Origin: Candidatus Amarobacillus elongatus
GTDB taxonomy: Bacteria > Chloroflexota > Dehalococcoidia > Tepidiformales > Tepidiformaceae
Direction of reading: 5' to 3'
DNA: 64,000 nucleotides
NCBI GenBank assembly: GCA_016703545.1
Contig: JADJBX010000011.1
Location: forward strand, 1-64,000
Both the position numbers and the translations under genes were made by a program. Of this stretch, positions 1-8,280 are shown in pieces; position 1 is the stretch's first letter; the number at the start of each line of letters is the position of its first letter. The notes beneath the pieces were generated by a model. It did not search any database and had not been told where the DNA came from. It saw only the letters and a list, made by a program, of their open reading frames with translations.

Positions 1-251
1 ATCCAGGCCCCAAAGGGAAGCCCGCGCCAGGTGAAGCTGCCAAGGTTGTGGATCACCCGGAGGAAGATCTCCTCCGTCACATCCTCGGCATCCTCCGTCG
101 CGGAAAGCCTGCTGGCGACGTACCGGTAGACCTTGGGAAAGTAGTGCTCGTAGAGCCGGGTGAGGGCCGGTTCGTCCCCGCTTCGAGCGGCTTCGACCAC
201 GGCGTACTCATCGAACTCCGGCGCGAGCTCATCCACCGGTGATTGCGTCAA
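1..251 (-). CDS. ECF-type RNA polymerase sigma factor, N-terminal part (cut by window edge)
   Basis: Reading the minus strand from a TTG at 251 gives an acidic N-terminus, then a sigma region 2 signature: a helix containing LTRLYEHYFPKVYRYV, followed by the acidic DAEDVTEEIFLRV segment that in ECF sigma factors binds core polymerase and the -10 element. The rest of the protein lies beyond base 1. ECF sigma factors direct transcription of stress or envelope regulons. The start is uncertain: no ATG is near, the TTG is preceded by a G-rich stretch, and a strong AAAGGAGG lies about 50 bases further upstream (302-309) without a usable start codon at normal distance. No anti-sigma gene is visible in the window. 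Confidence 0.75.
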   Translation of the reverse strand, partial: MTQSPVDELAPEFDEYAVVEAARSGDEPALTRLYEHYFPKVYRYVASRLSATEDAEDVTEEIFLRVIHNLGSFTWRGLPFGAW

Positions 252-380
252 TCCAGCCCCCCGGGCCGTACAGGTTGCTCTGTTCGCTGTGAGCCGACCG
301 TCCTCCTTTCGAGGATAGGCAGCACGATGGCTGTGTACCAGAAACAACGTAACGCTGTCTCGGAAGGTTAACGGGCGGGC

Positions 381-535
381 GAAGAGAAAGGAGAAAAGAG
401 AAGGGAGAAAGGCGTGACCAGGTGACAGGGCCCGGTGCCAGTGCCCGGGGCCGGTGCTCGAGGCGCGACACGGGGCCACCGTCCCCCCATGGTATCCCCA
501 CTTCTCTCCTTTCTCCTTTCTCTTTTCTCTTCCCT
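381..535. repeat. Inverted-arm repeat A1 (purine arm / pyrimidine arm)
   Basis: A 30-base purine arm made of GGAGAAA-type words (381-412) is followed after about 90 GC-rich bases by a nearly complementary pyrimidine arm (501-535). The same build recurs at 1875-2011 and 3048-3160. It occupies most of the gap 252-601 between the divergent sigma factor and the MgtC-like gene; nothing else recognisable is in that gap. The arms could pair in DNA or RNA and, being polypurine-polypyrimidine, could also form triplex structures (inference). Confidence 0.75.
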
Positions 536-601
536 CGCCCCTCCACCTCGGGACCATTCGCCGTGTCCTTGGGCCTTCCACATCCCGACCATCATGATGC
601 G

Positions 602-1876
602 ATGCTGTTTCTCGCGAGCCTGCCGTCGATCGATCTCTCCACCGATGCCGCCCGCCTCGGCGTCGCCCTTGGCATTGGCATGCTCCTCGGCGTCGAACGC
701 GAGCGCCGCAAGGTTCGCGCCGGCGGCAAGGGCCATTGCCGGCATTCGCACCTTTGCCCTCGTCTCCCTCGCGGGCGGCGTCGCCATGGTCCTCGGCAGC
801 GAACCGTTACTCGCCGTCGTCAGGGCTTCGTCGGCCTCGCCGCCATCACCGGCTACTTCCGCACCGGCAGCACCGATGACCCCGGCCTCACGACCGAGGC
901 CGCCCTTGTCATCGCCTACCTGCTCGGGGCCCTCGCCATCGAGGACCCGAAGCTGGCGGCCGGCTTCGGTGTGCTCGTCGCCATCGTCCTCGCCGCCCGC
1001 GAACGGCTCCACGCCTTCGTCGCCCGCACCCTCACCGAGCAGGAGCTGAATGACGGCCTTCTCTTCGGCGCCGCCGCCCTCGTCATCCTCCCCCTCGTCC
1101 CCAACCGCGAAGTCGGGCCGTTCGACGTCTTCAACCCGTTCGCCGTGTGGCGGCTGGTGGTCGTCGTCATGGCCATCAGCGCGAGCGGCTACCTCGCGGT
1201 GCGCATGCTCGGCCCGCGCCTCGGGCTGCCGCTCGCGGGCTTCGCTTCCGGCTTTGTCTCCAGCTCCGCCACCATTGGCGCGATGGGCGCGCGCGTGCGC
1301 CAGCAGCCCTCGCTGCTCACCCCCGCCGTCGCCGGCGCCGTCCTCTCCACCGTCGCCACCGTCGTGCAGATGATCATCGTCGTCGGCGCCACCTCCCCCG
1401 ACACGCTTTCACTGCTCTGGAGCGCGCTCGCACCCGCGGGCATCGTCGCCGCCGCCTACGGCGCGCTCATGGGGCTGCACCTGCGCAATGCCCACGACGG
1501 CGACGTGCTCGAACCCGGCCACGCCTTCGACCTCAAGACGGCCGTCATCTTCGCCGCCACCGTCACCGTCGTGCTCTTCGTCTCCGCCGCCGCACAGGAC
1601 CAGTTCGGCGCCGGCGGTGTCGTCTTCGCCACCGCGCTCGCCGGGTTCGCCGATGCCCACTCCGCCGCCATCTCCGCCGCCTCCCTTGCCGCCGCCGGGC
1701 GCATCGAACCCGCCGACGCCGTCGTGCCCATCCTCGCCGGCCTCACCACGAACACCGCCACCAAGGCAATCCTCGCCTACGCCACCGGCCGCCAGCCCTA
1801 CGCCTGGCGCGTCTGGGCCGGCATCCTGCTCGTCATCGTCGCCGCATGGGCCGGCTGGGCCGTGACGGAGTTTTGA
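602..1876 (+). CDS. MgtC/SapB - DUF4010 family membrane protein (two compensating frameshifts)
   Basis: The protein begins with the MgtC-type first helix and the conserved GIGMLLGVERERRK motif, and its second half is a DUF4010 multi-helix membrane domain rich in small residues, including the conserved SSSATIGAMG stretch. MgtC-family proteins are inner-membrane proteins linked to magnesium limitation and membrane energetics; the DUF4010 fusion is a common bacterial form of unknown transport role. The ATG at 602 is chosen because it directly precedes the first hydrophobic helix. Between about 737 and 822 the expected segment (AGIRTFALVSLAGGVAMVLG) is found in the next frame, so there are two compensating one-base changes and the printed frame is scrambled there. 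This may be a sequence error. Confidence 0.8.
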   Translation: MLFLASLPSIDLSTDAARLGVALGIGMLLGVERERRKVRAGGKGHCRHSHLCPRLPRGRRRHGPRQRTVTRRRQGFVGLAAITGYFRTGSTDDPGLTTEAALVIAYLLGALAIEDPKLAAGFGVLVAIVLAARERLHAFVARTLTEQELNDGLLFGAAALVILPLVPNREVGPFDVFNPFAVWRLVVVVMAISASGYLAVRMLGPRLGLPLAGFASGFVSSSATIGAMGARVRQQPSLLTPAVAGAVLSTVATVVQMIIVVGATSPDTLSLLWSALAPAGIVAAAYGALMGLHLRNAHDGDVLEPGHAFDLKTAVIFAATVTVVLFVSAAAQDQFGAGGVVFATALAGFADAHSAAISAASLAAAGRIEPADAVVPILAGLTTNTATKAILAYATGRQPYAWRVWAGILLVIVAAWAGWAVTEF

Positions 1877-2011
1877 GGAAGAAGAGAGAGAAAGGAGAAA
1901 GGAGAAAGGGTGGCCACCTGCAAGGACCCCGGCCGGGCACTCCGCCGGCGCGACGCAGGCCGCCAGTAACGGGGTATCCCACCTTTCTCCTTTCTCTTTT
2001 CTCCTCTCTCC
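1875..2011. repeat. Inverted-arm repeat A2
   Basis: Purine arm 1875-1910 and complementary pyrimidine arm 1982-2011, with a GC-rich core that starts GTGGCCACC and ends GGGGTATCCCACC. It fills the space between the stop of the MgtC-like gene and the tsaD promoter. Its pyrimidine arm ends nine bases before the TACCCT hexamer of tsaD. Confidence 0.8.
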
Positions 2012-2020
2012 GGGTACGAG

Positions 2021-2026
2021 TACCCT
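2021..2026 (+). promoter_or_regulatory. Putative -10 hexamer of a leaderless tsaD transcript
   Basis: TACCCT lies exactly six bases before the GTG start of tsaD at 2033. That spacing places the transcription start at the start codon. The same TAnnnT-N6-start pattern recurs at many genes in this window. No clear -35 box is visible; a pyrimidine repeat arm occupies that region. Confidence 0.55.
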
Positions 2027-2032
2027 CGTTCC

Positions 2033-3061
2033 GTGAACGTCCTCGCCATCGAGTCCTCGTGCGACGAAACGTCGGCCGCCGTCGTCAGTGATGGCCGGGT
2101 CGTGCGTTCGAACATCGTCGCGAGCCAGGTCGATCTGCACGCGCGCTACGGCGGCGTCGTGCCCGAAGTGGCCAGCCGCCAGCACCTCGCGCAGGTGCTC
2201 CCCGTTATCCGCGAAGCGCTCGACACCGCGGGCTGCACCCTCGCCGATATCGATGCCGTCGCCGGCACGCGTGGCCCCGGCCTCGCCGGCGCCCTCCTCG
2301 TGGGCTACAGCGCCGCCAAGGCGATCGCTTTCGGCCGCGACCTCCCCTTCCTCGGCACAAACCACCTCGAGGGCCACATCTACGCCAACTGGCTCGGCGA
2401 AGGCGACGAGCCGCGCTTCCCCGCGCTCTGCCTCGTTGTCTCCGGCGGCCATACCGACCTCGTGCTCATGCGCGGCCACGGCGAGTACGAACGGCTCGGT
2501 GGCACCCGCGACGACGCCGCCGGCGAGGCGTTCGACAAGGTCGGCCGCCTGCTCGGGCTGCCCTTCCCCGGCGGCCCGGCCGTCGCCCGCGAAGCCGACG
2601 CGCTCGCCGCCAGCGGCGCCAAACCCGCCCTCGAGCTGCCCCGCGCGTGGCTCCACGGCACCTTCGATTTCAGCTTCAGCGGCCTCAAGACCGCCGCCCT
2701 GCACGCCGTCCGCTCGGGGAAGTACACCACCGGCGACGTCGCGGCCGCATTCCAGGAGTCCGTGGTCGACATCCTCGCGGGCAAGACGTCGCGGCTGGCG
2801 CGCGAACTGGGAGCGGCCGAGGTCCTCGTCGCCGGCGGCGTCGCCGCGAACCGCCGCCTGCGCGAAGAGCTCGCGCGGCGCTGCCCCGTGCCCGTGCGCA
2901 TCCCAATCCCGCGCCTCTGCACCGACAACGCCGCCATGATCGGCGCCGCCGCCACCCACCGCCTCCGCCTCGGCGAACGCAGCCCCTGGGACGAGGACAT
3001 CTTCAGCACCAATAGCTGGGAGGTTCCCCTGCCTTCGGCAGGGGACCGAGAAAGGAGATAG
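2033..3061 (+). CDS. tsaD: tRNA N6-adenosine threonylcarbamoyltransferase TsaD
   Basis: TsaD transfers the threonylcarbamoyl group from threonylcarbamoyl-AMP onto A37 of ANN-decoding tRNAs, acting with TsaB and TsaE in the cytoplasm. The 342-residue length is typical. Diagnostic parts are the N-terminal IESSCDETS, the metal-binding HLEGH at about residue 109, the GGHTDL loop and the FSFSGLKTA and GGVAANRRLR segments of the ASKHA fold. The GTG start fits the family N-terminus and the six-base spacing to TACCCT. The last codons run into the purine arm of repeat A3, which supplies the TAG stop, so the extreme C-terminus is repeat-derived. Confidence 0.96.
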   Translation: MNVLAIESSCDETSAAVVSDGRVVRSNIVASQVDLHARYGGVVPEVASRQHLAQVLPVIREALDTAGCTLADIDAVAGTRGPGLAGALLVGYSAAKAIAFGRDLPFLGTNHLEGHIYANWLGEGDEPRFPALCLVVSGGHTDLVLMRGHGEYERLGGTRDDAAGEAFDKVGRLLGLPFPGGPAVAREADALAASGAKPALELPRAWLHGTFDFSFSGLKTAALHAVRSGKYTTGDVAAAFQESVVDILAGKTSRLARELGAAEVLVAGGVAANRRLREELARRCPVPVRIPIPRLCTDNAAMIGAAATHRLRLGERSPWDEDIFSTNSWEVPLPSAGDRERR

Positions 3062-3160
3062 GAGAAAAGAGAAAAGTGGCCACCCGCCTCGCCCCTCCCG
3101 GGCACCACGAGCCTCCCCCGGGGTTGCCCCCCTTATCTCTTTTCTCCTTTCTCCTTTCTC
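3048..3160. repeat. Inverted-arm repeat A3
   Basis: Purine arm 3048-3076 overlaps the 3' end of tsaD; the complementary pyrimidine arm is 3132-3160. The core begins GTGGCCACCC and ends with GGGTTGCCCC, motifs shared with other intergenic repeats here. It separates tsaD from the citrate synthase gene. Confidence 0.8.
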
Positions 3161-3247
3161 AGCCGCAGCTCCAGTGTTAGAATCCGCGCGCTGTATACAA
3201 TCGCCGACCGGCCGAAGCCCGGTGGCGACGAAGGAGTGCGACCACCC

Positions 3248-4378
3248 TTGACCGAAATCGCGCGGGGCCTCGAAGGCATCAACGTAACGGCTACCAAGCT
3301 GTGCCGTATTGATGGCCAGAAGGGCGAACTCATCTACTCCGGCTACAACATCTACGATCTCGCCGACAAGTCCTCCTTCGAAGAGGTCGCCTTCCTCCTC
3401 TGGAACCAGCGCCTCCCCAACAAGCAGGAACTCAGCGACCTCAAGACCCTCCTCAACAAGGAGCGCCCCCTCGACAACATCGTCGAGCGCCTCATTCGCG
3501 AGCTCTGGCCCCACGTCCGCCCGATGCGCACCCTCGAAATCGCCGTCGAGGTCATCGGCGCCATCGACCCCGATTCCAGCGACCTCACCCAGCCAACGCT
3601 GCGCACCACGGCGGCGCGCCTCACCGCGAAGATGGCCACCGTCATCGCCGCCTACGACCGCCTGCGCAACGGCAAGGAGCCGGTCGCACCCCGCGACGAC
3701 CTCGGGCACGCCGCCAACTTCCTCTACATGCTCACGGGCGAAGAGCCGACCGAGCTCGCGAAGCGCGTCATGGACGTCGCCTTCATCCTCCACGCCGAGC
3801 ACGAAATGAACGCCTCCACGTTCTCCGCCATGGTCACCGGCTCGACCCTGAGCGACATGTACAGCGCCATCGCCTCGGCCATCGGCACCCTCAAGGGGCC
3901 GCTGCACGGCGGCGCCAACGAAGCCGTCTTCAAGACCGTCGACGCGATCAAGGAAGAGAAGAACATCGCCCCCCACGTCGAGGCCCTCCTCGGCCGCGGT
4001 GAACGCGTCATGGGCATCGGCCACCGCATCTACAAGACCACCGACCCGCGCGCCGTCATCCTCGAACGGCTCGGGCACCAGGTCGCCGAGACATCCCCGG
4101 ACCGCTGGTACTTCGACCTCAGCCTCAAGCTCCGCGATTACCTCGCGCGCAAGCTCGAAGGCCGCCCGCTGTACCCGAACGTGGACTTCTTCAGCGCCTC
4201 CGTGTACCGGATGCTCGGCATCCCGAGCGACCTGTACACCCCGATCTTCGCGCTCGCCCGCATCACCGGCTGGACGGCCCACCTGCTGGAGCAGTACGCC
4301 GACAACCGCCTCGTCCGCCCGAACGCGCTGTACGAAGGCGCCGCCAACCGCGAATACATCCCGGTCGAAAGCCGGTAG
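3248..4378 (+). CDS. gltA: Citrate synthase (or 2-methylcitrate synthase)
   Basis: Citrate synthase condenses acetyl-CoA with oxaloacetate at the entry of the TCA cycle. The 376-residue protein has the family landmarks in order: IDGQKGELIYSGYNI near the N-terminus, the GPLHGGANEAV loop carrying a catalytic histidine, GIGHRIYKTTDPRA with the second histidine, and the DFFSASVYRMLGIP segment with the catalytic aspartate. A Shine-Dalgarno sequence AAGGAG at 3231-3236 supports the TTG start at 3248; a GTG at 3236 overlaps the Shine-Dalgarno and is unlikely. The short size fits the type II-like/methylcitrate synthase group, so propionyl-CoA could also be a substrate. It is followed by a heptamer repeat. 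Confidence 0.93.
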   Translation: MTEIARGLEGINVTATKLCRIDGQKGELIYSGYNIYDLADKSSFEEVAFLLWNQRLPNKQELSDLKTLLNKERPLDNIVERLIRELWPHVRPMRTLEIAVEVIGAIDPDSSDLTQPTLRTTAARLTAKMATVIAAYDRLRNGKEPVAPRDDLGHAANFLYMLTGEEPTELAKRVMDVAFILHAEHEMNASTFSAMVTGSTLSDMYSAIASAIGTLKGPLHGGANEAVFKTVDAIKEEKNIAPHVEALLGRGERVMGIGHRIYKTTDPRAVILERLGHQVAETSPDRWYFDLSLKLRDYLARKLEGRPLYPNVDFFSASVYRMLGIPSDLYTPIFALARITGWTAHLLEQYADNRLVRPNALYEGAANREYIPVESR

Positions 4379-4380
4379 TC

Positions 4381-4518
4381 AGAGCCCGGTACGAGTGCCC
4401 AGTACGAGTGCCCGGTACCCAGGAACAGTCACTGGGTACTGGGGCTCCGGGTACTGGGTACTGGGTACTGGGTACTGGGCTCTGGGCTCTGGGCTCTGGG
4501 CTCTGGGCTCTGGGTACT
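4381..4518. repeat. Heptamer repeat with inverted arms (GGGTACT / GGGCTCT words)
   Basis: Ten uninterrupted 7-base units run from 4449 to 4518: four GGGTACT, five GGGCTCT and one GGGTACT. The upstream stretch 4381-4422 is built of the complementary words (AGAGCCC, AGTACCC-like), so the whole is an inverted-arm element placed between convergent genes. It might act in termination for both, but it lacks a T-run. Confidence 0.8.
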
Positions 4519-4531
4519 GAACACTCGCCAG

Positions 4532-7500
4532 CTACGCCGCGCCCGACTCCAGCCGCCCCGCAAGTAGCTCCCGCAGCTGCGCGCCGCCGTACGGCTTCGC
4601 CAGCAACGCCAGCCCTTCGCGCTCCACGAGCTCCTGCACCGCGATCTCCGTCGTCGCACCCGTCGCGATCACGACGTGCGCCAGCAGCGCTGGCCAGCGG
4701 GAACGCAGCGTCGCGATGAATGTGTCCGCGCGGTCCGCGCCGAGCCGGTAGTCGCACACCACCAGGTCAAAGCTCGCGTCCTCTTCCACCGCCGCGACCG
4801 CCTCGCCCACGCTCCCCGCCGCCACCCCTTCGTGGCCAAGCTGTGCGAGCAGCCGCAGCGAGAGCGCACGAATCGACGGTTCGTCGTCCACGACGAGCAC
4901 GCGTGCATGCGTGTCCCGCGCCCTCGGCGGCGGCATCACCCGCAGCGCGACCGGTGCCCCCTCCGCCGGCGGCAGCAGCATCGCGAACGTCGTGCCGCGG
5001 CCCATTTCCGTTCGCACCGTCAGTTCGCCCCCGTGCGCCGCCGCGATCCCGTACGAGATGCTCAGCCCCAGCCCGTTGCCCCGCCCTCGCTTGGTCGAAT
5101 AGAACGGTTCGAACACCCGCCGGGCCGTCTCCTCGCTCATCCCGTGGCCGTTGTCGCGCACGCTGAGCACCGCGCGGCCGTCATCCTCGCCGAGCGCGAT
5201 CCGCAACCGCTGCCGCACCACCCCGGTCATCGCGTCCTCCGCGTTCAGCACCAGGTTCAGCAGCACCTGCGTGAGCTGCTGCTCGTTCCCCACCACCTGC
5301 AGCGGCACCGCCGGCGCGAGGATGCGGACGTCGATCCCCTGCTGCTGCCACGCCCGCCCCCGCAGCCGTTCCACATGCGCCACCACGTCCGCGAGGTCGA
5401 TCACGCTGCGTTCGCCCGTCCCCGGACGCGCGATGAACAACAGGTCGCGCACGATGTCGCGGGCGCGCAGCGCCTCCTTGCGGATGACCTCCAGGTCCGC
5501 CCCCTGCGGCGTCCCCGCGAGGTCGTCCGCCAGCAGGTCCGCGAACCCAATGACCGATGTCAGCGGGTTGTTCAGCTCGTGCGCGATGCCGCTCACCAAC
5601 TCGCCCAGCGCCGTCAGCCGCGCCGTCTGTTCGAGCCCGTCGCGCTGCTGCTCCTCGAGCAGGTCCTTTCGCCGCCACGCGAGCGATTGGCTGAGGAGCG
5701 TGCCCAGCAAACCCGCGAAATCGAGCTCATCGCGCGTGTACACCCGCTCCGTCGCCCGCCCGATGTTCATGATCCCCAGCGGCACGGGGCCATCGCGCAG
5801 GACGACCGTCACCACGCGCACCATCCCCTGGCTCGCCATCCACGCCTGCTCCGGATCGTGCCCCGGCCGCACCGTGAACTGGCGCACCGTCTCCCCCTCG
5901 AACAGCGGCAGCGCGCTCTTCGGCAGGTCCATCTCCTCGCCGCGCCCCAACGAATCGCCCTTCGCACCAAGGCGGCGAAGGTGCGCGCCGTCGTCCGTGA
6001 CGATACTCAGCGCCAGCTGGTCGAACTGCAGCGCCAGCGGCAGCCGCTCCTGCAGCGCGAAGAAGAAGCGGTCGACCGGTTCCCGGTTGTTCAACAGCAG
6101 CGCGAGGTCGCTCAGGATCTGACTGCGGCGCGCATCGCGTTCCAGCGTGCGGACCTTCTTCCGGCTGCCCACGGCCTGCCCCAGCAGCGTCGCCAGCACC
6201 TCGACGAACGCCACGTCCGCGGCGCCGAAGCGCTCGCTCGAACGCCGGCCGAGGCCGAGCACGCCCAGCGGCTCGCCGTCCTGCATCAGCACCGCCGAGA
6301 GCATCCGCTGGATGCCATGCGCGGCCAGCCGGCCCGGCGAGGCACCCCGCACCTCGTGCGTCAGGTACTGCACGAAGGCGCTTCCGCTCGCGAGGATGTC
6401 CCCGATCTGGGAATCCGCGAAGCTCACGGCCTGGCCCGTCGTGCTCACGTACTCCGGTTGCGAAGCCACCCGCCGCAGCTCACCGTCATCCGCTTCGGCC
6501 AGCAGCGAGATGTAGTCGAACTGGAGCGCGCGCTCCAGCAACGGCAGCGCCACCGCGAAGAGCGTCTCAATCGGCTTCCCCGCCGTGACCAGCACCGCGA
6601 GTTCGCCCAACGCCGCGTTGCGCGCCGCGTCCAGCCGCGCCTGGTGCGCCCGTGCCCGGTTCGCCACGACCGTGCCGAGGAGCCCGGAGACCAGCGTCAA
6701 CAGCTCCATCTCAGCCTGCGAAAAGCCCCAGCGCGTCCGCCGCCCGATCGCGAGAACGCCCGCGTGCGCGCCCATCCCCAGCGGCGCCGTCGCCACGCGT
6801 GAAATGCCACCCGCCGCCAGCATCGCCGCGAACGGCCCGCGCATCTCCGCCACTGCGCGCTCGACCGGCGCCTGCGCGGCCGGCCCCGCGGACTCCAGCG
6901 CGTCCCATGCCACCGCTTCGTGCAGCGCGCCGGGCGGTTCCGCCGCGAGCGTCGCCGGCCGGCCGGTCTCATCCAGCGCCACCGCCACCAGCGCATCGAA
7001 GGGGATGGCGGCCCCCAGCGCGGGGAGCGCGTCGCGCAGCAAGTCGTCGAGCGCCGATTCGCCCGGCGCGCCCGCCAGCAGCTCCAGGAGCTGGCTCCGC
7101 GCCTGGTCGTACGCCGCCGTGGCCACCAGCGCTTCCTCCCGCGCGCCCCGCGCCAGCACGTGGCCGCACGCCCGCAGCGTCTCCAGCACCCCGGCCTCGA
7201 ACGGCTCAATCCCACGCCGGCCCGCCGTCATCGTTCCGTAGGTTTCGCCGGCCACGATGAGCGGCACCGTCCACGCCCGCCCGATGCCGTTGCGCGCCAG
7301 CGACAACACCCCCTCGGACTGGTTTCCCGCCGTGACGTACTCGAGCCCCTCCGGGTACCCCTGCATGATCTGCGTGCCGTACATCGCCCCCGGCCGGCGG
7401 TCCGTCCAGGCGTCCAGGACGCCGGGGAAGCTGCCCGCGTGCGTCACGAACTCGCGGTCCGCGTCATAGAGGATGACCGAGATCAGGTCGCAATCCGCCG

Positions 7501-7612
7501 CCGCGAGCACCACGTCGGCGAACGCCGGCAGCACCGCGGCGACGCTCCGTGCGGTCGCGCAGAGGCCCGAAACCGCCTCGATGGTGTCCACATGGGAAGG
7601 CGACGCGTCCAT
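4532..7612 (-). CDS. Multi-GAF hybrid sensor histidine kinase with C-terminal receiver
   Basis: A cytoplasmic 1026-residue signalling protein with no membrane helix. The first 640 residues hold about four GAF-like sensor domains in tandem. A HisKA dimerisation helix with the phospho-acceptor histidine in GIAHELNNPL lies near residue 675, followed by an HATPase domain (N box NLVLNAEDAM, DNGHGM, GRGNGLGLSI). The last 120 residues form a receiver with the acidic pair VDDEPS and the phospho-acceptor aspartate in VVCDYRLG. Such hybrids relay phosphate to a separate Hpt or output protein; none is adjacent. The ATG at 7612 is preferred over one 69 bases upstream because GGGGGTG precedes it and the extra residues look non-coding. 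Confidence 0.9.
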   Translation of the reverse strand: MDASPSHVDTIEAVSGLCATARSVAAVLPAFADVVLAAADCDLISVILYDADREFVTHAGSFPGVLDAWTDRRPGAMYGTQIMQGYPEGLEYVTAGNQSEGVLSLARNGIGRAWTVPLIVAGETYGTMTAGRRGIEPFEAGVLETLRACGHVLARGAREEALVATAAYDQARSQLLELLAGAPGESALDDLLRDALPALGAAIPFDALVAVALDETGRPATLAAEPPGALHEAVAWDALESAGPAAQAPVERAVAEMRGPFAAMLAAGGISRVATAPLGMGAHAGVLAIGRRTRWGFSQAEMELLTLVSGLLGTVVANRARAHQARLDAARNAALGELAVLVTAGKPIETLFAVALPLLERALQFDYISLLAEADDGELRRVASQPEYVSTTGQAVSFADSQIGDILASGSAFVQYLTHEVRGASPGRLAAHGIQRMLSAVLMQDGEPLGVLGLGRRSSERFGAADVAFVEVLATLLGQAVGSRKKVRTLERDARRSQILSDLALLLNNREPVDRFFFALQERLPLALQFDQLALSIVTDDGAHLRRLGAKGDSLGRGEEMDLPKSALPLFEGETVRQFTVRPGHDPEQAWMASQGMVRVVTVVLRDGPVPLGIMNIGRATERVYTRDELDFAGLLGTLLSQSLAWRRKDLLEEQQRDGLEQTARLTALGELVSGIAHELNNPLTSVIGFADLLADDLAGTPQGADLEVIRKEALRARDIVRDLLFIARPGTGERSVIDLADVVAHVERLRGRAWQQQGIDVRILAPAVPLQVVGNEQQLTQVLLNLVLNAEDAMTGVVRQRLRIALGEDDGRAVLSVRDNGHGMSEETARRVFEPFYSTKRGRGNGLGLSISYGIAAAHGGELTVRTEMGRGTTFAMLLPPAEGAPVALRVMPPPRARDTHARVLVVDDEPSIRALSLRLLAQLGHEGVAAGSVGEAVAAVEEDASFDLVVCDYRLGADRADTFIATLRSRWPALLAHVVIATGATTEIAVQELVEREGLALLAKPYGGAQLRELLAGRLESGAA

Positions 7613-7855
7613 GGCACCCCCGTTCGCCGCCGACCGCACGACGGGCACACGGAAGTGTCGACCCCCACCGCGCGGCCCCATATCGGGGAAAAGCCGTGAT
7701 CAATCGTTACCGAGCCGCCACCTCGCGGGGGAGGGCGCCCCGCCCGAGAACGCCTCCGGAAGCCACGCGGCCGGCCGCGACACATCTCACAGGCGGCATC
7801 ACGTGGCGTCCCCCGCTCCCTCTTCGACCGAATGCACTAACCCCCCAACACCCCG

Positions 7856-7890
7856 AAGGGGCTGGCGCACACCGCGCCAGCCCCTTTTTT
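7856..7890 (+). terminator. Intrinsic terminator without an obvious upstream gene
   Basis: A perfect 13-bp stem (AAGGGGCTGGCGC with its complement, loop ACACC) is followed by six T. It reads as a plus-strand terminator, yet no plus-strand gene ends upstream; it would stop transcription running out of the divergent kinase promoter region. The surrounding 54 bases (7835-7888) are an exact copy of 8947-9000. The rest of the gap 7613-7959 shows no gene. Confidence 0.8.
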
Positions 7891-7959
7891 CCCGGGCCCC
7901 CGGCCGGTGCGGGACAGTCTGATGTAGACTCCCGGGAATTTCTCGATCGGGCGTGCCCT

Positions 7960-8280
7960 ATGGAAAACCATTACGCCACACTTGGCGTCTCCGAAAATGC
8001 GCCGCAGGAAGTCATTGAAGGTGCTTACCGTGCCCTCGCCAGGAAGCACCACCCGGATGCCAACCCGGGAAACAGCAACGCCGAAGCCGCGATGCGGCGC
8101 ATCAACGCAGCGTGGGAAACGTTGGGCGACGCCTCGCGTCGCGCTGCCTACGATCGGCAGGCGGGCATGGGGCAATCGAGAGCACTGGAAACACGACCTG
8201 GCCCAGGGGCGGTCGGTCATGTGTTACCGCCGCAGTCCCCGCCACCATCGCCTCCCTGCCACGTTCGCGCCGTCCCATGA
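7960..8280 (+). CDS. J-domain (DnaJ-like) protein, N-terminal part before an in-frame TGA
   Basis: Residues 1-65 form a J-domain: HYATLGVSENAPQEVIEGAYRALARKHHPDANPG carries the HPD tripeptide needed to stimulate DnaK ATP hydrolysis. A proline-rich linker follows and the frame stops at TGA 8278-8280. The very next codons continue in the same frame into a membrane helix and an extracytoplasmic domain. The two parts therefore look like one membrane-anchored J-domain protein interrupted by a single stop, either a true nonsense mutation, a sequence error, or two separately translated products. A TAGACT hexamer lies about 30 bases upstream of the ATG. Confidence 0.8.
   Translation: MENHYATLGVSENAPQEVIEGAYRALARKHHPDANPGNSNAEAAMRRINAAWETLGDASRRAAYDRQAGMGQSRALETRPGPGAVGHVLPPQSPPPSPPCHVRAVP

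Noticed and set aside
1409..4282. A 957-residue open frame on the minus strand
   Set aside because: It lies antisense to the MgtC-like gene, tsaD and citrate synthase, has Gly/Ala/Glu-rich shadow composition, and crosses intergenic repeats.
4676..6802. A 708-residue Arg/His-rich open frame on the plus strand
   Set aside because: It is antisense to the hybrid kinase; composition is typical of shadow frames in GC-rich DNA.
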